Source: Panonychus citri
Lineage: Eukaryota; Arthropoda; Arachnida; Trombidiformes; Tetranychidae
Assembly: GCF_014898815.1 (NCBI RefSeq)
Contig: NW_026515413.1
Coordinates: 51,330 to 115,329, forward strand
Reading direction: 5' to 3'
DNA: 64,000 nucleotides
In this document: positions 10,404-22,379 of the stretch, piece after piece
Layout of the letters: each line of letters opens with the position of its first letter
How positions within the stretch are numbered: the first letter of the stretch is position 1
Translations under genes and position numbers: made by a program
The notes under the pieces: model-generated
The model's database searches: none
The model's input: the letters and a program-made list of their open reading frames with translations, nothing else
Told to the model about the DNA's origin: nothing

Positions 10404-11528
10404 TCATTTGGAAGTGAAATCAGTTTCAATTGAATTTCGAGGTTTGAATTTTTCACCTTCTTCTGAGAGAGATGATCGTAGCTCTTTAATAAGCTCCCTA
10501 AAGTGAAGTGAGTCAAGATTCTTTGCCAATAGATGGAGGATAAACCAATCACCAATTCGAGCATGATCAAGTACATCAGTTAAATGATTACGATTGGCAA
10601 GTCGAGCAGCTGATCGTAGGTAAAGATATCGAAAATGCGGGAAACAGATGATCAACATTCGCTCAATGATAACCCAAGCAGAGACAACAGCTAAGATGAC
10701 AAACCAGAACCAAAGGAAAATATAAATTTTCTCATTAATTATATTCAAGGGAAGAATACAAAGTGAATCGTGTCTTTGAACATCTCCCGATGAACCATAT
10801 CGATGGAAAGTGCACTTAGTTACTCGAGGGAAAACTTTAACCATTGGATCGACTCGAGTTTCGGGATCCATTTCACTGTATTTAAGAACTTCAAGGCCAT
10901 AAGTCGAAAAGGCACCTCCGAGAAAAGCATCGACAATGTACATTTGAAAGATAACATTGATGAAATTGAGTATCTCACAGAAAACGAAACAAGCAAAATA
11001 GGAATCATGATAGCGCATATTAGTCTTGAGGTAGTGTGTTAGAAGAGCAATTTGTTCCGATCGTTCATCTGAACCAAGAACGGGATTTCGTAGGCTTAAA
11101 ACAAGTGACCTTAATCGTCCACCTTCCCAAATTTTCCACAAATAACGAGGAATATAAAAGAAAATGGCCTGGAAGAAGAGAACAAAACAAACCCACTGAT
11201 AGTAACGATGGTAAACTCTTTTCTCCCCGGGCTTATAATTATCCACTCCTGGAGCGACCACATCAACACCAACTTGTTTACCCAGAGCATTGGGCAGGGT
11301 GAACGTTGAATGAATCCAACAAAAAGTATCCATCACATTCTGAGGAATATCATCCCTCTGAATACAATCAATGGGATCACCGAAATATTGTCTACCAGTG
11401 ACCAGAATACTGGAAGCAACCAAAAGGATAACCGTTGCCTTATAATGTAAACGAAAAGCATTGTTATCAATTCTCACTTGGTCCAATTTAGCGATTCCCC
11501 TAAGGGAACTTAACAAATCGAAAACCAT
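10404..11528 (-). CDS. Innexin gap-junction protein, 374 aa
   Basis: Innexins form invertebrate gap junctions and hemichannels in the plasma membrane. The protein starts MVFDLLSSLRGIAKLDQVRI, the standard innexin N-terminus, followed by DNNAFRLHYKATVI and TM1 (about 30-45). Extracellular loop 1 has Cys55 and Cys70, the family's conserved pair. The hallmark YYQWV (about 109-113) opens TM2. TM3 is about 175-200. Loop 2 carries the pair in KCTFHRYG and SLCILPLNIINEK, then TM4 (about 265-290) and a cytoplasmic tail. The reading frame extends five codons upstream to TTG, but the ATG at 11528 matches the family start. The length is usual and the coding region has no intron. Overall pattern is like the Inx2/shaking-B group; I would not fix the orthologue. 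A broken relative lies at 59073-59355. Confidence 0.95.
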   Translation of the reverse strand: MVFDLLSSLRGIAKLDQVRIDNNAFRLHYKATVILLVASSILVTGRQYFGDPIDCIQRDDIPQNVMDTFCWIHSTFTLPNALGKQVGVDVVAPGVDNYKPGEKRVYHRYYQWVCFVLFFQAIFFYIPRYLWKIWEGGRLRSLVLSLRNPVLGSDERSEQIALLTHYLKTNMRYHDSYFACFVFCEILNFINVIFQMYIVDAFLGGAFSTYGLEVLKYSEMDPETRVDPMVKVFPRVTKCTFHRYGSSGDVQRHDSLCILPLNIINEKIYIFLWFWFVILAVVSAWVIIERMLIICFPHFRYLYLRSAARLANRNHLTDVLDHARIGDWFILHLLAKNLDSLHFRELIKELRSSLSEEGEKFKPRNSIETDFTSK

Positions 11529-11559
11529 TTCTTTAAACTCTTTCAATCAAATCACTTTG

Positions 11560-13655
11560 GTAATACACAAATAACAGGCAAAGAAGAGAAAAACTTTAAA
11601 GTTATCAATCAGATTAAAGAACAAATGATGAAAAAAGAAAAACAGTGAACATAATTTAAGGAAAAACAATTAATTGTTATTTTCTAAAAAAGAAACAAGT
11701 GAAAAAAGGTTAACATGATCTAAGAAAGTCTAAAAGCCGAATGAGTCAACGACGTTTACCCAACGTTACACAACAGAAAAGATTCACTTCTCTTTCTCTT
11801 TCTCTCTCTTTTTCTTTTTTGTTTCTTTGTTTCTTCTTCTTCTTTTCTCCCTCCCAAAGAGTAGAAACTCTTTTCTGCTCCCTCCTGAGCCCTTTCTCTT
11901 TAAAATCGCCATTTTGAATTTTCACTTTATCTCTTTTACTAATCTAATTTCTCATCTTTCTAATCTAATTGTTAACAATTAGAACATCATTTCTCTCTAA
12001 TTATCATCTAACTGTCTTTGGATTTTTCTCTTCCAATTTCAGATCAAAAGTTTTCTCTTTTTTTCTTTTTCCTTCTATTGTGTTTGTTCATTGGGTTTTC
12101 TTTTTTTTTCCTCTTCACTAGTTTCCTTTTCCTGGATTGATAAAGATGATAATTGGTCAGCTGATTAAATAGATGAGTTAATAAGTCATCAAATTAACAG
12201 TATTTATCTAAAATTGTTTGTTCTTTTTATCTTCTTGTTTCTGTTTTCTCTCTCTCTCTCTCTCTCTCTACTTTTAGGTTTGGTTTTTAGTTTTCCTCTC
12301 TCTCTCTATCTCGTTTCCGAAGCTCCTTTTGAAAAAAAAACCTATCTCTTGGTGGGGCATTGAATTACCCTGGCGTGAGGAGGATGGTGATGATGATGAA
12401 GATAAAGATGATAATGATGATGGAGGTTTTCAAAGGATCAAATGTTTGTGAATGAAAAGGATGGAGTCAACAACTAGTTTTTCCAGTCTCAATCTCTACT
12501 ATTTTCAATGGTGAAAACATCAACAGGTTGAATAAGATTAACACAACAATAAACAAGAATCATTAGGTAAAGGCTTTGCTTTTTTTTCCTTATGATTCCA
12601 TGACGATGATGATGATGATGATAATACTTTTTACCTTGATAACAGATGATCTGCTCAATAGAATCCTCATTTTGTTGTATTATCGTATTTACGTTTGGGT
12701 TGGTCAGTTGATTGTTATTTTTATCAACATCATCTTCATCTTCATCCTCATCATGTTAACCGGTTTATTTTTGGCAATTGATGTGAAATCTTTTCCTTTA
12801 TTAAAGGTTCCAACTACTATAGTGACCATTATTCATCTCAGGCCTCATTTTGGAAAAAGAAATTCTTATTTTTACCTCTTCTCCCTCTCTTTTTCTCTCT
12901 CTCTCTATCTGGATCATCACCTCCATCATCAACTTGACCAGTCCAAGCAGATGAATTGAACCTGGAAGAAGAGGTTCCAACAAAAAAGCATCTTGGACAA
13001 AGTACAATCGCTTTGATTGACTGACCATTGATTTTGTCAATGTTTTCATTTTTTTTCTGTCTCTCTTATGTTTATTTTGGATTGGATGAAGTTTATTGTG
13101 ATTGTAATTTTCCCTTAACCATGATCACTATTATCCTGAACTATTATTGGAGCCAAAAGGTAATAACCTGTTGAAATCTCACTTATTGGCAAGAAGGAAA
13201 TTGAATCAATTCTGGTTCACACAAGAACTAATTTTTTGTTATTGTTGAATCAAGAAAATGAGATGAAAACTTGATGTCCACTCGTAAACCTGTTGACCAA
13301 GTCAATTTTTCTGATGGTCAAGGTTTGATTAGTGTTTTTTTTTAAAGCCAAAATTAATGTGAACAAATCAAATAGTCGAGAGCAATCAACTGATGATTCT
13401 AATAATTTAATGTATCATTGGGAAAAAAAGGTACATCATAATTCATGATACAAAACATGATTCATTCATTTTAACATTTTGATTTCAAGTTGATTGTTGG
13501 TAAATAATATCAAAAGTTAAATTATATTGATTTTTGATAAAATTAACGGCCTTTTGATATTATTGACTGACAGTAATTGTTGAGATCTCAATTAGTTAAG
13601 GTGAGCATATAAACTATCATTAATGTTAATATTTATACATAAATCTATTTTAGAT
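11560..13655. other. Intergenic with pyrimidine-rich tracts
   Basis: Upstream of the innexin gene. Pyrimidine tracts (11785-11860, 12060-12120, 12245-12310) and (GAT)n patches (12385-12425, 12600-12625) dominate. A short frame at 12351-12455 (SWWGIELPWREEDG then an Asp/Glu run) may be an exon or simply (GAT)n; it has no ATG. Nothing else was supported. Confidence 0.4.
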
Positions 13656-13659
13656 ACGA

Positions 13660-15137
13660 TCATGTTGCCGGTGGTTTAACTTGAAGGACAATTAAATTTT
13701 TCAACTTCTCTTGTTGCATTTTAGCTTCATAAGCTTTAACTTCATTTTCTAGGATGATTCTTGGATCGATGAAAGGTAATCGTGGACATTTACAGGAAGA
13801 TCGTAACTTAATCGCTTCATCAATTTGGGATTCAAGGGATTCAGCTCTGGAATAATGAGCTGGATGAGTAGACAGAAATTCAACATTCTTTATGACATCA
13901 ATTTCGGGAGGTAGTCCCAAGTCCATAGTCTCATACAAACCCATTCGTCTCCAGAAGGCAACAAACTCACGAACATCAAAACAAGCTTTTGCGGCCATTG
14001 TAAGGCCAACCTGATCGGCTTCTGATTCTATTTTACGATTATAAGGAAGTGTTAAAGTTAAATTTGTTATTTTTGCAAGAATATAATGAAAAGCGGCAGC
14101 CAGGAAATCTGAATATGGAAGAGCCCAAATCAGAGCGATACCGATCATCGCAATGAAATCGATCCACGAAGTGTAACTCAATAGTTCAGCAGCATGTCCA
14201 CAAATAGAATGAGCCATTTCGTGAGCTAAAATAACACCTAATTGATCATCGTTTTGACAGATATTTAGAATACCGGAGAAAACAAAGATTTGTCCTGTTG
14301 GAGTAACGAAAGCATTTTTTATCTCCGGGGCATCGACAACGGTTACAGTCCAATTTTTGGTGAAAATTTGTTTAATATCTTGATTAGCATTTAAAATTCT
14401 CATGGCGACCCGTTCAATACGACGACAGATCGGATGATTGGCGGGAAATAATTTGTCTTTATAAACAGCTAATGAACTTTGAAATTCGATATCGGCTATC
14501 GATCCAAACTGATCTTCAGTGAAGAGGATGAACCGTTGCCGCTTTGTTACTGGAGTTTCTTGTATATGAGTTTGATAAAATGCGAAAGCTATGATTACAA
14601 TGGCAGCGAAAATAAGGCCAATCTTTTCCGCGTTGGACATTAACCATTGTTTAATTAATTGCTTCTTATTGGGTGGTAAGGCACTGTACCATTTGCGTAT
14701 AGATCGGCCCATAAGAATTGCCGCTAATTTACCAAGTGGTCGGAGTATAACCCAAACAATGGCAGGAACATGACGACTGGAGGTCGTACGAAAGTGTCTC
14801 AGGCCACAAGAGTTCCATTGATCAGCTTGTTTTCGTGATGATAGATTATTAAAATTACGATGAATGGAAATTGATTTATTTAAATCTGGATGAAGGAAAG
14901 AAAATTCAATGTAAACCCTTGATTATGTTGTGGTTTCTATCTTCATATCAACTTACTTTGGTAAATATTTAAATTTCTAGTTGGTAATCTATTGCTAATT
15001 GTAAACTTTGAGGTTAAATAACGGATTGATTGTTGATTGTTTCCTCTTAACAATTTAAGTGACAAGTGATTAGATTGGCAGAAAATTATCCGTTGTGAGG
15101 ATAAGCTCTTGATCAATCGGGCCAAACTAAAAGCCAT
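13660..15137 (-). CDS. OMA1: OMA1 mitochondrial inner-membrane metalloprotease, 468 aa
   Basis: OMA1 is an M48-family zinc protease of the mitochondrial inner membrane. It cleaves OPA1-type dynamins and DELE1 under stress in animals where it has been studied. Exon 1 (15137-14957) encodes an Arg/Ser-rich, acid-free leader starting MAFSLARLIKSLSS, typical of a mitochondrial presequence, and ends in phase 1. Exon 2 (14885-13660) follows a catccag acceptor in phase 1. A membrane segment lies at about residues 149-164 (GLIFAAIVIIAFAFY). The catalytic motif HEMAH (His282, Glu283, His286) and the third zinc ligand in ESEAD are intact, and length fits the family. The 5' flank (15140-15320) is duplicated with a dead copy at 4886-6030. 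This is the only apparently functional copy in the window. Confidence 0.93.
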
Positions 15138-15329
15138 TTGGGAATAGTGAACATACTCATCGAGACGATTAATCCATCAATTGTTTCTAAATGATTAGAA
15201 AGAGGTACAAACAATTAGTTATTGATTAGATTAAAAAAAAGTTGAATCAACAACAGAGGAAAATTAAGATTAGAAAATCAGGTCACATTTAGAGGAAAAG
15301 AGATCGAGAGATGAACATGATTCATGTGA

Positions 15330-18260
15330 TCTCTTATTCCATCATAATAAATATTGAGACCTCGAAATGATTAATAACCACAACATCAAAGTCCACTGAA
15401 TCAGTTGATTGTCTCACTAATTGTAATTAATTTCACTAATGTTTGCCAACACATCAATACATTTGAAGACAACACTCAGTCACATTGTACTGTTTGTCAA
15501 CCTAATTAATATCAAGTATTTTAAAAAGAACATGAAAATGTCAAATATAATTTACTCAGTAAACAGGAAGATCAAGATGAATCAATTAATCAACTGGATT
15601 AAATTGAAATTAATTAACTCCAAATAAAGTGTTGAAAATGAAAGGAAACCAAGGGAAAAATAAACAAAGTCAAATGAAAGATGAAACAAAATGAGTTTTC
15701 AATTAAAAGAAATACAATTAAAAATAAATTCCAACTAAACTTACCGTTAACTATCCCAAGTAATCAACCAGTAGACTTAATTAAAAACCGGTAATCAACT
15801 AATTAATGAAGATAATTAAAAATCAACGGAAAAAATAAAAAAAAATTTCATTTAAAAACGTAAACAAATAAGATGTTAGTCCAAAAGTATCAGATCTCGG
15901 ATCGGATATTAATTCGGATCTTCAATCAATTTAACCAAAACAATTAAATTAATTTGATTCTGTTTATGAATACAAATGATTTTTAATTGAAAATAAGTAG
16001 ACTAAAGACTCAATTAATAGATTATTAGTGATTTTATTAGACAATTTAACTGACTTTAATGGTTGAAGATGGAAATTGATTGGTTGAAAATTTTGAACAA
16101 TTAAAATTCTGGTAACAAACAATTAACTTGATTGAAAAAGTTTAAATTGTTACGTTTTGATGATTTTTAAAATAAAATTTTCCAGGAAAAAGTAAAATAA
16201 AATCAATTGATTTTGTTGATAACTAATGAGAAAGATTTTTTTTCTCAATCAATTTGATTTAATCAACTGAATATCAATTTATTTAAATATTAGTACTTCC
16301 GGTAAGCAAACAATTATCAACAGTTTAATTCAATTGTTTTGTTAATCAATTCGTAAACATTGAAACAATCAAAAATTCAACCAATCAACAATATCAATCA
16401 AAAAGAATCAGTTTTAAGGTAAATATTTAATACAAGTAAATTAAGGTGTGATTGTTATTCATCATCAAATTTGGTTTCAATAACAATTACAATTAGCTGA
16501 TTATTGAAATAAAATAACATTAATCAACCTGAATAACAATGATATTGGTCAAATATTCAGGAACAATTAAGTAAATTGTTTAATCATGATCGTGACAATG
16601 ACAAAAATATGATCAACAATCAACACTTTCAATGTATAAAAAAAAGGTAATCAGATAGGAAATGAATGAAATTAGTTAATTTGATTACAGTTAATTCCCA
16701 ATTAAACATGAGTATGACGTAAATCACTATCAAAATAATCTTAATTAAATCTAATCATCATTGAATTTGATTAACACAATCTTGATTTGATCTCTTTATT
16801 GGGAATTAAGATTGACCTTTATTGTCCACTACCAACAACAACAATAATTAAGGGTCAATCATAAGCTATTGAGGTCAACAATTAAGTGAAAGTTGATTTC
16901 CAAAAACAGATTATACAAAATACAAGGTTAATATGATTTAAATTGTTTTAGATAATCAACCGTTAATTAACTTAACATGATTCCGGTTTCTGGATGTGTA
17001 AGTGTTTTAAATTGTCTCAATTAAAATTTGTTATTAAACAATAATAATAATCAATAGGTGGGGTTTAATTATTATTCATCCGCCGGTCATGAACTGGATT
17101 AGATTTAATTTTGTTGAATTGTGATTGAGAAAAAAAAAGAGAAAAAAATTTCTACCAAAAATTGTGATTAACTAAATTACAATCAAATTGCTTGAAACAA
17201 TTGCAACAACAACAACAATATGTTGACCTTAAGAAATTTGCTCACAATTAACTTAATTAACAATTTTCTTTTTCCTATCTAATTAGCTGATTCCCATAAT
17301 GTCATGAAAATGAACATCTACTAATTAAAAGTAATCAACAATTACCATTTCTGACAACAATATAAACATTGTCATCACGAGTTAAATCATGTTAATTAAA
17401 TGTAATCATTGTTAATCAATGAAATTAACTTGGTAATGGTCACTTCCTGGTCATTTACTTGCCATTTTCATCAATTGTCTAGGTTTTGATAATTTGGTTA
17501 ACCTTGATTAAACAATCAAGTTCAATTGTTACAATATTAGTTGTGATTAAAGTTAATCATCCAATAATTATAATCATTGGACAACAATTAGATCAACTAG
17601 TGACCTGATGGGTGATGACGTTGTTACTTACAATTGATCATGATCTTCAATCAGATTAGTCCATTTAATATATATGATTATCATTACGAATTAAGGTAAA
17701 ATTAATCAGTTGATCTTGTTGATTAGTAAATTGTTTCGAAAAGAGAATTAATATGTTTATAACAATTTCTATTCACCTTTCACCTGGACCTTTAACGAAA
17801 CAGGACAAACACACACACACTGAATATCGTTATATTTATTTTCCGGTTTTCGGTTCCGCCTTCGGTTACCTTTACTCTCACTTTTTCTTATCATCTTCAT
17901 CATCATAACAACCCCAAGTAGCCTCAACTGGACGCAAGTATCATCATCATCATCATCATCATCATCGTCGTCGTTTGAATGAAAACCGATAACGTTAACG
18001 AAAACCTCATCAATAACACAATAGCCTCAAGGTATTGGAAGTGATTCCAAGTGTAACAGTTAACCAGTAAACTTTTACTGGCTTAATCAGTTTGCAACCA
18101 GAAGCGAAAACTTAATCAGTGATTCGTTACAATTACCATCAACAACAATCAACTTGATTGTTAATATTTTCATCTATTTCCATTGTAAATCTGTGATCAT
18201 AACTTTGTGAAAAAGTTTTCAATTTTCAAGTCTCTTCAATTTAGATAATTTAACCATCTC
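15330..18260. other. Long AT-rich intergenic region
   Basis: About 2.9 kb with no credible exon; the ORF at 15439-15627 is Lys/Ile/Asn-rich low complexity. A (CAT)n tract is at 17941-17966 and a CA tract at 17811-17820. The less AT-rich stretch 17780-18060 is probably the promoter and 5' UTR of the following gene. Confidence 0.4.
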
Positions 18261-18304
18261 TTCAATTAGTGTTTTCAAACGTGATTAGTTTTCTACTAAT
18301 CAAT

Positions 18305-19132
18305 ATGCCTGAACGTGATTACATTTGGCCATTAGAATCTATTGACAATGTTCGTCAAATGGTTCTTGATTATTACGAGACTGATGATAAAGATTCATAT
18401 GATTCAACTGACCTCACTGAACTTATGGTGGACAATTGGTGGATCAAGCGATTCTTGATTCACAAGGGTGGAGATGAGGTTGAAGCATTTAACATGATAA
18501 TTAATTGTCTCAAGTGGAGGAAAAAAATTGAGATTCGTTCAATTAAAGACAATCATTTTCCAGAGGAAATCTATCGTATTGGTGCTCTATTCAGCTATGG
18601 ACGTGATCAAAATGGCTTCCCAACGGTTTATATTAGATTAAAGATGGTTAAACGATTAAAGGAAGTCTCTGATTTGGTTAAATTGTTCATCACTTATAAT
18701 TTTTACAAAGTTGATGTCGAATCTCATGGACAAGGTTGGGGTTTAATCATTGATTTCAATGGAGCGGGTCTACAAAATACTGACCTCGATTTGGCTCGGA
18801 TGGTTATCTTAGGTCTTAAAGCTTATTTTCCCTCCTCTCTTGAGTACGTGCTTTGTGTTGACTTCCCTTGGATTCTAAGAGCCTTTTGGAGGGTAATCAA
18901 AAGCTGGATTCCCGCTGATCGTAAATTCATGTTATCATTTACTTCGAGAAATCAATTAACATCATTTATCGATCAAGATTATTTACCACAATTTCTGGGT
19001 GGAAATTGTAAGAGACCAACTAATGAGGCTCCTTTTGGTTGTCCCAAATTTGTCGAGTATTGTGTCACCGAACTTGGTGTCTCAAAGGAATCAGCTGAAA
19101 AGGTTTTCGCTCAATATAAACCTTACCTTTGA
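18305..19132 (+). CDS. CRAL-TRIO domain lipid-binding protein, 275 aa
   Basis: A Sec14/CRAL-TRIO protein, expected to bind and move a small lipid or other hydrophobic ligand in the cytosol. Residues about 30-75 form the helical CRAL-TRIO-N region (DNWWIKRFLIHKGGDEVEAF). The lobe follows, with GRDQNGFPTVYIR, GWGLIIDFNGAGLQNTDLDL, YFPSSLEYVLCVDFPWILRA and the closing IDQDYLPQFLGG, which are typical of the fold. The frame extends upstream to GTG but the first ATG is at 18305. It is a single exon. The lobe pattern resembles the N-terminal half of MOSPD2, but no MSP domain or membrane anchor follows. A diverged paralogue lies at 22975-24154 on the other strand. Confidence 0.88.
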   Translation: MPERDYIWPLESIDNVRQMVLDYYETDDKDSYDSTDLTELMVDNWWIKRFLIHKGGDEVEAFNMIINCLKWRKKIEIRSIKDNHFPEEIYRIGALFSYGRDQNGFPTVYIRLKMVKRLKEVSDLVKLFITYNFYKVDVESHGQGWGLIIDFNGAGLQNTDLDLARMVILGLKAYFPSSLEYVLCVDFPWILRAFWRVIKSWIPADRKFMLSFTSRNQLTSFIDQDYLPQFLGGNCKRPTNEAPFGCPKFVEYCVTELGVSKESAEKVFAQYKPYL

Positions 19133-19774
19133 AGAATCATAGAATTATTATTCTAATTGTTGTTGATCAATTAATTTATCCTCCTCTATTTAATATATTC
19201 AAATCTATTTAATGCTTATTATATTTAATGAATAATAATCTCCAAAGTATCATGTAATTGTAAAAAAAAAGAGTCACGATTAAACTAACCAAATCGACAT
19301 CGATCTTGGTATTGCTTAAATCTTTTTTTGGATTAAGTTTTGTTGTAAATGGGCGATCACTCGTTAGAATAATCCTTTGTCCTCTACCTGAAAAGTGACC
19401 AGAAATTGACCTTGATCAAAGTTCATTCTTACTGAGCCAAAACAAAGTTCAGTTGTATTACATTCAGATGATTTTCATTAATCTTTTCAGTGACATCTCA
19501 ACTCGATAATCCTGAGATGAGTGTTAATCCAAAAGCAGCTGAATGTCAAATGAATTAAATTAACTGACCAAAAAAGTTATAGTTTGTAAACAAACCATAT
19601 AATTATTTTCTATTGGTCAGTATCTAAATCAATGTTCCTAATCACGGTGACATCGATCAGAATGTCACCAGTGAAGTGGAAGAGTCAGTCAGCTCGATTA
19701 ATTGATTTTCATAGAAACCTGAAGATTAATTTTATTATTTGAAGAGAAAGGAAGTTTACTTGCTATTGTTTCGA

Positions 19775-20141
19775 GCGTTTTTTAACGATTACGGACATTT
19801 GTCTTAATACCTCGAAAATCAAAGGTCGACGAGATTTAATATATGGATACTCGAGAAATTTAAAGAGGCAAATATTTTGAATGGCCTGGATTTGTTTCGA
19901 TTGAAATCAATGTAAATCAATTGGTTTACATAGAAAAGTGAACCTTGAGAAAAAAAAAGTGAATTTACTGGTGTCATGGCCGCTCTTTCTCTCTTTTTTC
20001 AATTAGTTTGAATATTTGGTAAGCTTTTAAAATGGATTCATTTATTTCAATGTTCAAGGGTCTACTTTAAAAATCTCGCACAAATCTGACCTTTGATTCT
20101 CGAGATATTGAGACAAACGTCCGTAATCGTTAAAAAAACGC
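19775..20141. mobile_element. MITE-like element with about 53-bp terminal inverted repeats
   Basis: The left arm, 19775-19827, begins GCGTTTTTTAACGATTACGG. The right arm, 20088-20141, read on the minus strand, begins GCGTTTTTTTAACGATTACG. The arms match with about six differences by eye and both end in ATCAAAGGTC. The interior (about 260 bp) has no coding capacity, as expected for a non-autonomous DNA transposon. No clear target-site duplication was seen. The short minus-strand frame at 20062-20307 is largely a translation of the right arm. Confidence 0.65.
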
Positions 20142-20317
20142 CCAGCACAAACGAGTATCTGGTTACAAATTCAAGTGAAAGAAAGATAGAGGATGGAAAG
20201 GAGAGAAAGACAATAGAAAGCTCTTTACAACAATAAAGCTCATTTTTGGGCCAAAAAGAGACACATACCTTGAGTATCAGTCGCAACTCTAATGGCCATT
20301 CGGCCATAAAGATGACG

Positions 20318-20410
20318 AAGAAAAGAAAGAATATTTTCTAACCAGAACGATAGATGGCAGCATAAGTTAAAATTTCGTTGGAAATGATTTCAACTTTTTT
20401 CGTCCAATTT
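20318..20410 (+). repeat. Dispersed repeat, copy A (core AATAGATGGCAGCATA)
   Basis: The core GAATATTTTCTAACCAGAAC, continuing through GATAGATGGCAGCATA to ATTTCGTTGGAA, recurs at 30505-30563 in the same orientation and at 33760-33850 in reverse. This copy extends to TTTTTTCGTCCAATTTAAA, matching the flank of the reverse copy. Weak further similarity at 19650-19730 suggests the copy was split by the MITE-like element. Confidence 0.7.
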
Positions 20411-20984
20411 AAATTATTGTTTTAATAATAACTTTACGATCAACGAATATTGAATGGTACTTAAATGCTTTTGAATCTTGACCTCAGGGGAGGCTATGAA
20501 ATCGTTTCTTATTACTTTTGTAACGCAAATCCCACTCCATCCCTTACAGTACAGTTGTCGAAAACGATAAATTTGAATTAATCAAAGCCTTCCCTTAGGT
20601 TCCTGTTGAAGCTTAATAACTTATTTTTTATTATCAATTGAGTTCCAAAGAGAGTTTTAAAATGACCTTTTAATGTATTCTATGAGGAATGACTGAAATT
20701 CGAAAAGTTAAGCTTCTATTCATCCCTCTTTTGGTTTAATTCTGGTTAGTTCACTGGTCAAGTTCCACTCTTCATGACTTTTCGTTCTTAAGATACTGTC
20801 TTTTTCTATTGATAGGAACCTTTGGTGTATGAAGTTAAAAAGTGGATAGAAACGCTCTGTATAAATATGAATTAGTAAAGTTTATTAGAATTCACAAGAG
20901 GAGGAAAAGTCGTATGAACGTATCAATAGACGAATCGAAAAGTAACTTTATCCAAAGATGCCTAATCAATAAATGTTTATCAAT

Positions 20985-22379
20985 TTAGGCTAAACTTTTG
21001 TTGGATAAAAATCTTTCAATCATGTAAAGAGCAGCGGCAGGTCGATATTCGGGTACAGTGTGACCTGATCCTCTAACGGTTGCATATGAAAATCCTTCAT
21101 AATTTTTCACGAACCCAGCGACTTGGTTATCAACATACCAAGGTTTATATTTACCGATTTGTTTGAATCCAAGTTGATCTGAAAACCATTGATCACCCAA
21201 GAAATCACAGACCATGTCAGTGTCACCATTGTAAATTAGTCCTCGTTTACCTGCTTTGATTGAAGCGATAACTTGTTTCTTCAGCGATGGATATTGAGTT
21301 TCATAATTATTCGTAACATTGAGCGAAAAAAAAGTCCAATCAGTTAAGTTTTTCGGAATTTTAAGAGCATCTCTAACATCAGATCGTGATAAGTAATTAT
21401 TTAAATCTTCTTTATCGAAACATGGAAATGATAAGGTTTTGATCTCTGAATTTTTGTAGAAAATTGCTCTTATTATGTTGTGCACTAAGTGCCAGCTTTC
21501 AAGAGATTCTGCTCTGAGACTTTGAATTTCACTTGAATAATTCAATTCTTCAGTAGCGCAATCGTCATAGATAGCGTAAGAATTAAGACCAATGCTGATG
21601 ATGAAATCATTTGCATCATTAACGACCTCGATGCACTTGATATCAGTGTTGTTGGCAAAGTTACACGAATCGGGTGACTCGTTTCCGTTTTTACAGCAAA
21701 AGGAAACGATTTTACTCCATGTTTGGGTGTCTATGAACCCATGATAGTAGGCGAATCGTACAATCGAGTTACCAAGAAGATATTGATCCAGGTAACCGTT
21801 TCCAATGGCGAAACCGACATAGTTAATATCAGGCTCTTCAAGAAGACGAACCGATAAAGTAGGGATGTAAACTCCAGCGTAACTTTCACCAGCTAAATAG
21901 AAACTATGATTTTCGAATGCTTGAAACTTATTGAACCAAGATTTCATCGCGAGTAAAGTATCAAGTGAAGTAGAATCGTCGCTATGAGAATAATTACCAG
22001 AATCACTATAAGAATAACCAACACCAGAAGGAGATTCAAGGAAGATAACATTCGCTACCTTATTCCATGCGTAAGGATTTCGATCCAAACTGGAATTTCC
22101 ATTCAATTGGAATGGGCCTTGTTCAGTGAAAAATCCGAGCAGTGAACTAGAGCCTGGTCCACCGTTTAGCCAAAGTAAAAGCGGATCTTTAGCTGGGTCA
22201 TTTTCCGACTCGACGAATACATAATGTAAATGAGTTCCTGGACTAGCATCAAGGTAACCCGAGTACATTTTAAAATCCAAAGGACCAGAAAGTCCTGGTA
22301 AACTGGTCACTTGATCATCAGAATAAGCTTGACCAGAGAAAATGAATGAACAAAAAAATAACAAAGTTAAAAAGAACAT
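20985..22379 (-). CDS. Secreted serine carboxypeptidase (S10), 464 aa, paralogue 1
   Basis: A signal peptide (MFFLTLLFFCSFIFSGQA) is followed by a complete S10 peptidase, an enzyme that removes C-terminal residues from peptides at acid pH in lysosome or gut lumen. Visible motifs are the oxyanion-hole region WLNGGPGSSS (70-79), the nucleophile in GESYAGVYIP (Ser166), the acid in YNGDTDMVCD and the histidine in RGSGHTVPEYRPA. Several N-glycosylation sequons are present. The gene is intronless. One oddity is that the family's GPGC is GPGS, and the cysteine that paralogue 2 has in DWTDC is DWTFF here, so a conserved disulfide has probably been lost. The paralogue at 31867-33318 is very similar in its N-terminal half; a gutted copy lies at 42463-43030. 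A digestive role is inference. Confidence 0.95.
   Translation of the reverse strand: MFFLTLLFFCSFIFSGQAYSDDQVTSLPGLSGPLDFKMYSGYLDASPGTHLHYVFVESENDPAKDPLLLWLNGGPGSSSLLGFFTEQGPFQLNGNSSLDRNPYAWNKVANVIFLESPSGVGYSYSDSGNYSHSDDSTSLDTLLAMKSWFNKFQAFENHSFYLAGESYAGVYIPTLSVRLLEEPDINYVGFAIGNGYLDQYLLGNSIVRFAYYHGFIDTQTWSKIVSFCCKNGNESPDSCNFANNTDIKCIEVVNDANDFIISIGLNSYAIYDDCATEELNYSSEIQSLRAESLESWHLVHNIIRAIFYKNSEIKTLSFPCFDKEDLNNYLSRSDVRDALKIPKNLTDWTFFSLNVTNNYETQYPSLKKQVIASIKAGKRGLIYNGDTDMVCDFLGDQWFSDQLGFKQIGKYKPWYVDNQVAGFVKNYEGFSYATVRGSGHTVPEYRPAAALYMIERFLSNKSLA

Noticed and set aside
12576..13049. Overlapping frames on both strands rich in Met/Ile or Arg/Glu
   Set aside because: Dominated by (GAT)n and (TC)n tracts; the minus-strand one has an ATG (13049) but no recognisable domain or splice support.
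15439..15627. Lys/Asn/Ile-rich 62-codon frame
   Set aside because: Composition equals the AT-rich background; no supporting features.
20062..20307. 81-codon minus-strand frame with hydrophobic stretches
   Set aside because: Overlaps the right arm of the MITE-like element; no protein family resemblance.
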